Shown piece by piece: positions 1 to 6,239 of a DNA stretch of 7,624 nucleotides; within the stretch, counting starts at the first letter, position 1, and every line of letters starts with the position of its first letter. Origin of the DNA: Planctomycetota bacterium (lineage in GTDB: Bacteria; Planctomycetota; UBA1135; UBA2386); contig QJVU01000645.1 in NCBI GenBank assembly GCA_003235605.1, positions 1 through 7,624 of the forward strand. The letters run 5' to 3'. Below the pieces are notes generated by a model. It was not told the origin of the DNA. It saw only the letters and a list, made by a program, of their open reading frames with translations, and ran no database searches. The position numbers were made by a program, and so were the translations under genes.

Positions 1-698
1 GCCGCCAGAAACACCGACTCATAGTCATAGGTCTTGCCGCGTTTGCCGGCCGGGACCCCGAACAACTTGATCTCGCCCTCCTTCGGGCTCTCGATCATGT
101 ATTGCTGCCGGTCCTTGCCTTTGACCTCGACCTTTGCGATGTCTTTCTCAGCAACCGTCAGCACCTTCTTGTTGAGATAGTCGAGATCCTCGGTGTTGAA
201 CGACAGGTACTCCGTGCTGACGTAGACAGTGTCCTCGGCGCTGAGCCGGACATAGTTGCCGCGCAGGTTGTCGTTGCTCTTGCCCACGACCACTCCGACG
301 ATCTCCTTGCCGTCACGGTCGAACAGGCGGATGACGGTGGACTCCTTGCCACCGTCCACGCCGAGCTCGGCAAAGGCCTCTTTGCTGGACGAGATCTCGG
401 CTGCGCATTTGATGCCTTCGAGGTCGGCGACCAAGCTGTAGATCTTGCTGGTATCCGCCGGATAGCTGAGCCGGCTGGTGACCACAAAACCGCCGGCGTC
501 CAGCTTGTTCATGGTGACCTTCTTGCTTTCCTTCTCGACCTCGATCCGGGCGATGCGTTCCCGGGCATAGGGCGGCAGCAGGTCCCGGTCCTTCACGAAG
601 GGGATCGTGCTGCCGGGTTTGGCGGAGCCCAGGATGATGGACCACACCACCAGGACGGCGGCGATAGCCCCGAGGAAGACCAGCTTCGCGTTGCTCAT
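1..698 (-). CDS. DUF4340 domain protein, C-terminus cut off by window edge
   Basis: The frame is open from ATG at 698 to the left edge, giving 232 residues with no stop, so the gene is partial. Residues 5-24 form one hydrophobic segment, either a signal anchor or an uncleaved membrane helix; the rest is soluble and probably extracytoplasmic. I assign DUF4340 from the pattern of an early IARIEVE strand, an FAELGVDGG stretch (108-117), a strand ending in VVVGK (136-140), then YVRLSAEDTVYVSTEYL (149-165) and a segment around LTVAEKDIAKVEV (180-192). DUF4340 genes commonly sit last in GldA/F/G-type ABC operons, as here. The start is fixed by a strong GGGAGG six bases upstream and by the TGATG overlap with the preceding gene, which suggests translational coupling. 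The biochemical role of DUF4340 is unknown; a periplasmic accessory subunit of the ABC complex is inference. Confidence 0.85.
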   Translation of the reverse strand, partial: MSNAKLVFLGAIAAVLVVWSIILGSAKPGSTIPFVKDRDLLPPYARERIARIEVEKESKKVTMNKLDAGGFVVTSRLSYPADTSKIYSLVADLEGIKCAAEISSSKEAFAELGVDGGKESTVIRLFDRDGKEIVGVVVGKSNDNLRGNYVRLSAEDTVYVSTEYLSFNTEDLDYLNKKVLTVAEKDIAKVEVKGKDRQQYMIESPKEGEIKLFGVPAGKRGKTYDYESVFLA

Positions 699-2818
699 CA
701 CACACCTCCCAGGACCTGGGTCCTGCGCCGTTCGAGTCGAATGATCCAGAGGACGAAGCCAATCGCGGCGATCACCGCCGGGATCATCCACAGGTTGACG
801 TCTCGCGCCCATGCCTTGACGCTCTCGATCTCCTCACGCTCCTCGCTCTTGAGCTTGCGGAGCTCCCACTGTTTCTCCTTGATCTTCTTCTCCGTCCGCT
901 TCTTCCTGGCCAGGGCCTCGCTGTTCAGCGCACCGACGTTCTTCTCGTCGGCCTGGCTTTGCAGCTTCCGCAGCTCCGCCTGGAAGTCCTCGATCTCCTT
1001 CTCGATCCTCCTGACCTGCTCCGCGGTCTTCTTCTCGGCTCTGTCGCGAATCGCGAGGATGCGGTCGAACTTGCGGCTGAAATCGCCACGGGACCGCACA
1101 TTGATCAGGTCTTCGGAGCCGCTTAGGAATTCCAGCGTGTTCAGCAGCAGGGAAGCGTTCGAGTTCGTCTGGATCGATCCGAAGAATGTCTGTTGGTAGG
1201 CAACGGCGTCCGCGATGACATCCACGTCAGCAACGACGACGACCGCGTTGCTCTTCTTCGTCTCGAGCAGGTGCCCCGGCTTCTTCGCTTCCTTCTCCGA
1301 GGGTTTCGAGGCAGGTTGGGAGGTGGGCTGGGAGTCGAGCTTCGGTCCGACAGTGTCCGGCTTGGCATCGCCGTTGGTGTCGACGGCTGTCTTGTCGGTG
1401 GCAGCCGCCTCGACGCCATTGCTGTCTTTCCCCTTCTTCTCCTCTTCCTTCTCCTTCTCGTCCGGCGACTTCTCCCCTGCAAGGCCTCCCGGGAACGCAC
1501 TCTTGAGCTTGCCGGTGATCATGGCGGCGATCATCACCGGGGTGCTGCCGTCCTCCAGCTTGCCGTTGATCCTGGCCGGTTCGGGTCCCATCGGGCCGCC
1601 GATCTCCCAGGTGCTGGCCTGCCAGGTGTTGCCGACGCTCGTGGTCTGAATCAAGCTGGCGACCTGGGTGCCACGGCCCTCCACCCGCTTGAGGGCTCCG
1701 GGATACACCATGACCACGTCTTTCAGCCCCTGGCTCACGATCTGATCGTCGTTGAAGCACTTCTTGTCGTCGTCGAGCATGACGTAGCCGATGTAGGGGG
1801 TCGTCGATCGCCCGTCACGCGTGCGCACGCGCCCAGCCAGGGTGTGGTCGCCGGCGAACTTGTTGTCCTCCATTCGCAGTCCCCAGGCCTCAAGCAGCTT
1901 GTTCACGTTGCTACTGCGGTTGTAGCTCATGCCGGCAAACTGGTTGCGCGGATCCCGGGGTGGCGTGTCCACCTCGCAGTAGGGGTCCACGAAGAACATT
2001 GCCTTGCCGCCTCGCATGACGAACTGGTCGATGGCAAACAGCGCCTTGTCCGTGAAGTTCTTCGGGTGGATCACCACCAGGTAGTCGATATCGTCGGGCA
2101 CCTTCTCGACGTCCGTGGCCACCTCGGAGACTTCGTACTTCCGCTGCTTCAGCTCCTCGAGGATGGTCCAGGACCGCTCGACGGACTGGTTGAGCATCCG
2201 GCGCATCTGCATCATCTGCGGCGTGAGCGTCTCTCCCAGTACCTTGAGGGACGACATCACGCCGACCTTGGACTTCTTGCGGTGGGTAGCCCGATCGATC
2301 AGCTCGACGACGTCGTATTCCACCGTCCCCTGGCGGTTCGGGTGCAGGAACTCCATGACCTCACGTGCGCCCACGTCCGAGGTCAGCGCAATCCCGAAGT
2401 AGAAAACCTCGTTCGTCTGCTGCCCAAGAGGAAACGCGCGGATGCCGAAGCTATCCGCCTCCTCTGCCGCGTCAGAGAACGGGCGTGGGTCGTACTCCTG
2501 CAGGGTCAGCTTCCCGCCGGCGTAGCGCGCCATGGCGCGCAGCAGGTCGCGCACGTAGTAGTAGTGGTTGTTGAACAGCGCCAGCTGGTTGTACCCGGTC
2601 CTGTTCACGGCGGTCTTGGAGTAGTAGAGCTTGAGCGTCAATGGGCGCTGCAGCTTGTCCAGGATGCCCCGGGTGCCCTCGGTCAGGGTGTAGCGGCCAT
2701 TCGACGTCAGGTCGAACACGCCGACGCCCGCAGCCTTCTTGTTGACGACGTAGCCCAGGCACAGCGTGATGATGAGCACCAGCACCGTGCCGAGGATCGA
2801 TCTCTGTAGTAGGTTCAT
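698..2818 (-). CDS. GldG-family ABC transporter auxiliary protein
   Basis: This 706-residue protein belongs to the GldG / 'ABC-type uncharacterized transport system' family. Residues 8-26 form an N-terminal membrane helix, followed by FDLTSNGRYTLTEGTRGIL (35-53), the usual GldG opening. The large extracytoplasmic domain contains VGVMSSLKVLGE (185-196), YLVVIHPKNFTDKALFAIDQF (246-266, split here as YLVVIHPKNF and DKALFAIDQF) and RGGKAMFFVDP (269-279). A charged, low-complexity linker (about 445-515) interrupts the domain before a conserved VVVVADVDVIAD segment (526-537). A likely coiled coil (about 592-668) leads to a C-terminal helix (676-694) and a basic tail. Known role: in Bacteroidetes, GldG works with GldA and GldF in gliding and adhesin handling; elsewhere the substrate is unknown. 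It begins 24 bases after the permease stop, with GGGAG eight bases before ATG, and overlaps the DUF4340 gene by one base. The family call is firm; the function is not. Confidence 0.9.
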   Translation of the reverse strand: MNLLQRSILGTVLVLIITLCLGYVVNKKAAGVGVFDLTSNGRYTLTEGTRGILDKLQRPLTLKLYYSKTAVNRTGYNQLALFNNHYYYVRDLLRAMARYAGGKLTLQEYDPRPFSDAAEEADSFGIRAFPLGQQTNEVFYFGIALTSDVGAREVMEFLHPNRQGTVEYDVVELIDRATHRKKSKVGVMSSLKVLGETLTPQMMQMRRMLNQSVERSWTILEELKQRKYEVSEVATDVEKVPDDIDYLVVIHPKNFTDKALFAIDQFVMRGGKAMFFVDPYCEVDTPPRDPRNQFAGMSYNRSSNVNKLLEAWGLRMEDNKFAGDHTLAGRVRTRDGRSTTPYIGYVMLDDDKKCFNDDQIVSQGLKDVVMVYPGALKRVEGRGTQVASLIQTTSVGNTWQASTWEIGGPMGPEPARINGKLEDGSTPVMIAAMITGKLKSAFPGGLAGEKSPDEKEKEEEKKGKDSNGVEAAATDKTAVDTNGDAKPDTVGPKLDSQPTSQPASKPSEKEAKKPGHLLETKKSNAVVVVADVDVIADAVAYQQTFFGSIQTNSNASLLLNTLEFLSGSEDLINVRSRGDFSRKFDRILAIRDRAEKKTAEQVRRIEKEIEDFQAELRKLQSQADEKNVGALNSEALARKKRTEKKIKEKQWELRKLKSEEREEIESVKAWARDVNLWMIPAVIAAIGFVLWIIRLERRRTQVLGGV
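705..710 (-). promoter_or_regulatory. Shine-Dalgarno for the DUF4340 gene
   Basis: GGGAGG is read on the minus strand six bases before ATG 698. It lies inside the last codons of the GldG-type gene (…LGGV), whose TGA overlaps the ATG as TGATG. A strong site placed inside an upstream coding end supports this start and points to coupled translation. Confidence 0.8.
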
Positions 2819-2826
2819 CGCGTTAA

Positions 2827-2831
2827 CTCCC
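2827..2831 (-). promoter_or_regulatory. Shine-Dalgarno for the GldG-family gene
   Basis: GGGAG is read on the minus strand with eight bases between it and ATG 2818. It sits in the only real gap (24 bases) of the four-gene unit, and that gap holds no hairpin able to act as a terminator, so transcription probably continues through. Confidence 0.75.
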
Positions 2832-2842
2832 TGCCCTGTCTC

Positions 2843-3562
2843 CTACTGTGCCTTGCGCTCTTCCAGCATCACGTTGCATGAGATCAGGAATCCGATCGTC
2901 ACCACCAGAAGGAAGAACATGTTCCGCAGTTCGATGACGCCGCGCTGAATCGTGTCGTAGTGGGTAGCGAAGCTGATCGACGAGAAGAAGTCCGCAATGC
3001 CATCGGGCAGCACCCCCAGCAGCGCCGGCGAGCCGAGGCTCATGAAGGCCCAGCATGCCACCACGCCAAGGATGAAGCTGATCGGCTGGCTGCGTGTGAT
3101 GGCCGAGAAGAAGCAGCTGATCGCGAGGTAGCTTCCCGCCATCAATGCGGCTCCAAGGTAGCCGGTAAACACGGGGCCCATCTCCGGCCAGCCCAGCCAG
3201 CAGACGGTGAAGTAGATCGGCAGCGTCAACACCAGCGCCAGCAGGAAGAACACCCAACCTGCCAGGAACTTGCCAAGCACCGCCTGCGGCGTGGTCACCG
3301 GCAGCGTCAACAGCAGCTCGATGGTGCCGGTGCGCCGCTCCTCCGCCCACATGCGCATGGCGATCGCCGGAGCCAGCAGCACGTAGAACAGGGGCAGTCG
3401 GTCGAAAAACGGCCGCAGGTTGGCTTCGCCGCCCTCGAAGTAGGTCTCCGTGAAGGTCACGAACGCCGAGGCGGCGATGAACACCACCAGATAGATGTAT
3501 GCCACCGGCGTCGTGAAGTACCCCTTCAGCTCCCGCTTGAAGATCGCAACCATTGCCGTCAT
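2843..3562 (-). CDS. GldF-like ABC-2 type transporter permease
   Basis: This 239-residue integral membrane protein has about six hydrophobic helices, at roughly 19-38, 55-70, 99-120, 130-152, 158-180 and 214-232. The cytoplasmic segment EERRTGTIELLLTLPVT (74-90) is typical of the GldF/NosY branch of ABC-2 permeases and probably contacts the ATPase. The late HYDTIQRGVIELRN segment (201-214) before the last helix also fits GldF. The length matches the family. I chose ATG 3562, giving MTAMVAIFKREL, because its ATGA overlaps the ATPase stop and GGAGG lies ten bases upstream. The second in-frame ATG at 3553 sits 19 bases from that site and is less likely. A longer open frame reaching to 3742 only runs antisense-like through the ATPase gene in another phase. 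With the ATPase upstream and the GldG-type protein downstream it should form the channel of one ABC complex. The substrate is unknown. Confidence 0.93.
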   Translation of the reverse strand: MTAMVAIFKRELKGYFTTPVAYIYLVVFIAASAFVTFTETYFEGGEANLRPFFDRLPLFYVLLAPAIAMRMWAEERRTGTIELLLTLPVTTPQAVLGKFLAGWVFFLLALVLTLPIYFTVCWLGWPEMGPVFTGYLGAALMAGSYLAISCFFSAITRSQPISFILGVVACWAFMSLGSPALLGVLPDGIADFFSSISFATHYDTIQRGVIELRNMFFLLVVTIGFLISCNVMLEERKAQ

Positions 3563-4287
3563 GCCGCATGCCCCTCCTTTGGCCTGGTGATCTCGCGGAA
3601 GTAGACATCCAGACGGCCGTCCCCGCGTTCGCTCAATTCCTGTGGTGTCCCGTCCGCCAGGACCTTGCCGTGGGCGATGATGATGGCGCGGTTGCACACG
3701 GCATCCACCTCCTCGAGGATGTGCGTCGAGATGATGATGCACTTGTCCTCGGCCATGCCGCGGATCATCTCGCGCACGTCATGCTTCTGGTTCGGATCGA
3801 GGCCATCCGTCGGCTCGTCCAGGATCAGGATCTGCGGGTCGTGCAGGAAGGCCTGGGCCAGACCGACGCGCCGCTTGTAGCCCTTGGAGAGGGTCTCCAT
3901 GACTTGGTGGTACACGCTCGTTATGGAGCACTGGTCCACCACCCGGTCGATCGCGGCGGTGGCGTCCTGGCCCTTGATCCCACGGACGTCGCACACGAAC
4001 TGCAGGAACGAACCGACGGACATGTCCTCGTAGAGGGGGACGTTTTCCGGCACGTAGCCGATCTTGCGCCGGACGCCCACCGGGTCCTTGAGGACGTCGC
4101 AGCCGCCGACATTGGCCGTGCCGCTGTCCGGCTGCAGGAAGCAGGTGAGGATCTTCATGGTCGTCGACTTGCCTGCGCCGTTGGGACCAAGGAAGCCAAG
4201 AACCTCACCCTTGCCTACCGAAAACGAGATGCCGTCCACCGCGTGGATGGAACCGAACCGTTTGTAGATGTTGTCGACCTGGATCAT
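3559..4287 (-). CDS. GldA-like ABC transporter ATP-binding protein
   Basis: This 242-residue ATPase is the cytoplasmic motor for the permease encoded just downstream. All nucleotide-binding motifs are intact: Walker A GPNGAGKST (34-42), signature LSKGYKRRVGLAQA (133-146), Walker B ILILDEP (153-159), D-loop GLDP (162-165) and H-loop histidine 189 in STHI. The signature reads LSKGY rather than LSGGQ, and the Q-loop region is GYVPENVPLYEDMSV (77-91) with Glu where many ABC proteins have Gln. Both are usual in the GldA/NatA-like branch. The start at 4287 begins MIQVDNIYKRFG and gives the normal family length. The longer in-frame extension to 4467 is low-complexity and unlike the family. The start lies inside a 14-base tandem repeat, with a weak AGG four bases before the ATG. 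The stop shares an ATGA with the permease start, so the two are probably translationally coupled. Confidence 0.95.
   Translation of the reverse strand: MIQVDNIYKRFGSIHAVDGISFSVGKGEVLGFLGPNGAGKSTTMKILTCFLQPDSGTANVGGCDVLKDPVGVRRKIGYVPENVPLYEDMSVGSFLQFVCDVRGIKGQDATAAIDRVVDQCSITSVYHQVMETLSKGYKRRVGLAQAFLHDPQILILDEPTDGLDPNQKHDVREMIRGMAEDKCIIISTHILEEVDAVCNRAIIIAHGKVLADGTPQELSERGDGRLDVYFREITRPKEGHAA
3573..3577 (-). promoter_or_regulatory. Shine-Dalgarno deciding the permease start
   Basis: GGAGG, within AAAGGAGGGG on the minus strand, lies ten bases before ATG 3562 and 19 before ATG 3553. It favours the upstream ATG, which overlaps the ATPase stop codon. The site is embedded in the codons for the final Lys-Glu-Gly of the ATPase. 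Confidence 0.7.
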
Positions 4288-4313
4288 CGCACCTGGATCA
4301 TCGCACCTGGATC
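4277..4313 (-). repeat. 14-base tandem repeat across the ABC ATPase start codon
   Basis: On the plus strand the unit ACCTGGATCATCGC occurs at 4277-4290 and identically at 4291-4304, followed by a partial third copy ACCTGGATC at 4305-4313. On the minus strand each full unit carries an AGGTGCG leader and an ATGATC start. The translation start region of the ATPase is therefore duplicated: ATG at 4287 (true frame) and ATG at 4301. Because 14 is not a multiple of three, the second ATG is out of frame. Replication slippage is the simplest origin; this is inference. Confidence 0.9.
4284..4301 (-). other. five-codon upstream reading frame ending on the ATPase ATG
   Basis: The extra ATG at 4301 opens a minimal frame, Met-Ile-Gln-Val-Arg, then TGA at 4286-4284. 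That TGA overlaps the true ATG 4287-4285 as ATGA, the arrangement used for termination-reinitiation. The minigene has the same weak AGG leader as the true start. Whether it is translated cannot be told from sequence; it may be only a by-product of the tandem duplication, or it may tune ATPase synthesis. Confidence 0.4.
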
Positions 4314-4533
4314 GCTGGACGTGGGAGGGACGCACACCCCCGGTCGCCGGCTGGGTCCAGCGGCCACAGAGGGGAACGACGGATTGTGCCGATGGCGGAG
4401 CCTGGATGGGAGGGTCCAGCCGCTGATTTCCGCCGCCGGCCAGGACCGAACCGGAAAGAACCCGCAAGGCTCCAAAGAACTCCCGACGGTTGCGGCCGGG
4501 GACTCAGGGCTCGATCGGCCACCGACGGGCGAT

Positions 4534-4575
4534 CCGGCCCGGCCACACCGTGCCCGACGGGCCGTGCCGGGCCGG
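4534..4575. repeat. GC-rich nested inverted repeat in the intergenic region
   Basis: CCGGCCCGGC (4534-4543) is the reverse complement of GCCGGGCCGG (4566-4575), a perfect ten-base stem. Between the arms is a smaller hairpin, GCCC (4552-4555), loop GAC, GGGC (4559-4562). No T-run follows on either strand, so it is not a standard intrinsic terminator. It lies about 200 bases from the rightward start and 250 from the leftward start. It could be a regulator site or an RNA leader structure, or chance in very GC-rich DNA. Confidence 0.5.
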
Positions 4576-4612
4576 GCCGATGGCGCGGCGCTCGGCATGC
4601 TCGGGATCCTGA

Positions 4613-4676
4613 GCTCCTCGCGCCGGCGTGAGACGCAGGCTCCTCGCGCGGGCGAGATGCGGGCTCCAACGCGAGC
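4613..4676. repeat. imperfect ~25-base tandem repeat
   Basis: Two adjacent units, 4613-4638 (26 bases) and 4639-4662 (24 bases), share the identical opening GCTCCTCGCGC and a similar end (GAGACGCAG versus GAGATGCGG). A third, decayed unit begins GCTCCAACGCGAGC at 4663. The array lies 100-160 bases before the reductase start. It has no coding signal; it may be slippage-derived or a degenerate binding-site cluster. Confidence 0.5.
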
Positions 4677-4756
4677 TCGAGCCGCGCCCCCCGACCACCG
4701 GCCCTGGTCGTGCCGGAACCCCACCCAGAACCTGTAGTCCCCCGATGCTGCTTGCC

Positions 4757-4762
4757 TATGAT
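4757..4762 (+). promoter_or_regulatory. possible -10 box for the fprA unit
   Basis: TATGAT matches the sigma-70 -10 consensus at five of six positions and ends nine bases before ATG 4772, in otherwise AT-poor DNA. A start of transcription at or next to 4772 would give a leaderless mRNA, which fits the lack of any Shine-Dalgarno before that ATG. The best -35 candidate, CTGTAG at 4732-4737, is poor (three of six, 19-base spacer), so the call is weak. Confidence 0.3.
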
Positions 4763-4771
4763 CCGACGGCG

Positions 4772-6190
4772 ATGACCGACCCCCAGCTAGGAAGCGAGCA
4801 ACGACCGCTGCGCGTCGCCGTCGTCGGCTCCGGTCCCTCGGCATTCTACGCGGCAGAAGCCCTCTTCAAGGTCAACGGTCTGCACGTGCGCGTGGACATG
4901 TTCGACCGCCTGCCCACTCCCTACGGCCTCGTGCGCGGTGGCGTCGCCCCGGACCATCAGAAGATCAAGAACGTCATCCGGGTCTACGAGAAGGTGGCCG
5001 CCCAGGGCGGGTTCCGGTTCTTCGGCAACGTCAAGCTGGGGCGCGACATAAACGTGCAGGATCTGGTGGAGCTCTACGACCAGATCGTGTACGCGGTGGG
5101 CAACGAGAGCTCGCGGGATCTCGGCATTCCGGGCGAAGACCTCCGCGGGGTGCATTCGGCCACCGAGTTCGTGTTCTGGTACAACGGCCACCCGGACTAC
5201 CGACACCTTGCCTTCGACCTGGAGGGGGCCACCCGCGTCGCTGTCGTCGGCAACGGCAACGTGGCCATGGACCTCACCCGGATCCTGATCAAGGACCCTG
5301 AGCAGCTGAGGGAGACCGACATTGCCGACTACGCCCTCGAGGCCCTGTACCGGAGCCGGATCCGCGAAGTGATCCTGTTGGGCCGCCGCGGCCCGGCGCA
5401 GGCGGCCTTCTCCCCCAAGGAAATCCAGGAGATCGCGGAGCTTCCGGACTCCGACACGGTGGTCAGCTCCGAGGACGTCGTCGTCGACGCGGTGACGGCA
5501 GCTTGGCTCGAGGTCGGCGCGCCCAAGTCCGCACAGCGAAACCTCGCCTTCCTCACCGAGCTGGCGGCGAACGGTGAAGGCAACCACGCCAAGAAGGTGC
5601 GCTGCTCCTTCCTGGTTTCGCCGTTGGAGATCATCGGCGAGGCTGGCCGGATCACCGCGGTCCGTCTGGAGCGCGGCAGGCTCTATGCGGACGAGACCGG
5701 CACGCCGCGACCAAGGGGCACGGGACAGCACCACCGCGAAGAGGTCCAACTGCTGTTCAAGGCAATCGGCTATCACGGGATCGAGATCCCCGGTGTGCCC
5801 TTCGACCCACGGTCCGGCATCATCCCGAACATCGATGGTCGCGTGGTCGGCAACAGGGGAACCAAGGACATCGTGCCCGACCAGTACGTAGTGGGTTGGG
5901 CCAAGCGCGGTCCCACGGGCCTGATCGGCACCAACAGCCCGGACTCGAAAGCAACGGTGGAGGCCATGGTAGAGGACCTGCGGGGCCGCCAGGCTGCGCT
6001 GCTGGCTGCCGGCGAAGAGGCGGCGATCACTGCTCTGTTGGCGGAGCGGGGCGTGGACTTCGTGACCTACCAGGACTGGAAGAACCTGGACCAGCACGAA
6101 CTGGAGCTGGGCAAGGCGGCCGGACGCGTGCGTCAGAAGCTCACCTCGCTGGAGGAGATCATGGCCGCCATCCACGCCGCGCGCGGCTGA
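4772..6190 (+). CDS. fprA: FprA-type NADPH-ferredoxin reductase (adrenodoxin reductase family)
   Basis: This 472-residue flavoenzyme moves electrons between NADPH and a ferredoxin or similar carrier in the cytoplasm. Residues 17-29 hold the FAD Rossmann motif [13 protein letters not shown], followed by [19 protein letters not shown] (45-63), diagnostic of the adrenodoxin reductase family. The NADPH domain shows [15 protein letters not shown] (156-170), then [15 protein letters not shown] (203-217) with the paired arginines that bind the NADPH phosphate. The C-terminal [14 protein letters not shown] (375-388) closes over FAD. The length is near the family's ~450-460. Start choice is uncertain: ATG 4772 gives a short leader before the Rossmann fold, while ATG 4745 would add nine residues. 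Neither has a Shine-Dalgarno. Usual partners are ferredoxins feeding P450s, Rieske oxygenases or Fe-S biogenesis; none is in view. The next gene follows after 49 bases on the same strand. Confidence 0.93.
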   Translation: MTDPQLGSEQRPLRVAVVGSGPSAFYAAEALFKVNGLHVRVDMFDRLPTPYGLVRGGVAPDHQKIKNVIRVYEKVAAQGGFRFFGNVKLGRDINVQDLVELYDQIVYAVGNESSRDLGIPGEDLRGVHSATEFVFWYNGHPDYRHLAFDLEGATRVAVVGNGNVAMDLTRILIKDPEQLRETDIADYALEALYRSRIREVILLGRRGPAQAAFSPKEIQEIAELPDSDTVVSSEDVVVDAVTAAWLEVGAPKSAQRNLAFLTELAANGEGNHAKKVRCSFLVSPLEIIGEAGRITAVRLERGRLYADETGTPRPRGTGQHHREEVQLLFKAIGYHGIEIPGVPFDPRSGIIPNIDGRVVGNRGTKDIVPDQYVVGWAKRGPTGLIGTNSPDSKATVEAMVEDLRGRQAALLAAGEEAAITALLAERGVDFVTYQDWKNLDQHELELGKAAGRVRQKLTSLEEIMAAIHAARG

Positions 6191-6239
6191 GGCCGGTTCC
6201 GTATTGCCGCGGCCGTCCCGAGGCCCTTCTATCTGGCCT

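Larger units (their letters stand above)
4302..4771. other. divergent intergenic region without a supported gene
   Basis: This stretch of about 470 bases separates the two divergent units and must hold their promoters. It is very GC-rich. Open frames cross it in several phases on both strands, but all are Arg/Pro/Ala/Gly-rich, look like no known family and are explained by the scarcity of stops. I find no tRNA-like or riboswitch-like fold. No clear -35/-10 pair for the leftward unit is visible; the best AT-containing spot is CACAAT, read leftwards from about 4390, with no matching -35. Structured elements inside it are listed separately. Confidence 0.6.

Noticed and set aside
102..1199. 365-codon open frame on the plus strand, opposite the DUF4340 and GldG-type genes
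   Set aside because: It spans the junction of two real minus-strand genes. Its Ser/Phe/Arg-rich half is simply the complement of the Lys/Glu-rich coiled coil.
1193..2809. 538-codon open frame on the plus strand, opposite the GldG-family gene
   Set aside because: It is antisense to a gene with clear family motifs and coupled start and stop sites. Its product is His/Val/Leu/Arg-rich with no recognisable motif, as expected for a stop-poor antisense frame in GC-rich DNA.
4288..4467. N-terminal extension of the ATPase to ATG 4467
   Set aside because: The added 60 residues are Pro/Ser/Arg-rich and unlike the family, while the start at 4287 gives the standard MIQVDNIYKRFG opening.
3553..4737. 394-codon open frame on the plus strand, opposite the ABC ATPase
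   Set aside because: The ATPase on the other strand has every nucleotide-binding motif. The plus frame has none and ends in low-complexity intergenic sequence.
4628..4771. Longer N-terminus for the reductase from ATG 4628
   Set aside because: The extra residues are an Arg/Pro-rich run overlapping the ~25-base repeat, and family members begin shortly before the Rossmann motif. ATG 4745 remains a minor alternative.
6191..6239. Possible terminator between the reductase and the fused monooxygenase
   Set aside because: Only a five-base stem (6191-6195 with 6210-6214) and a 14-base loop can be drawn, with no T-run, so read-through is more likely.
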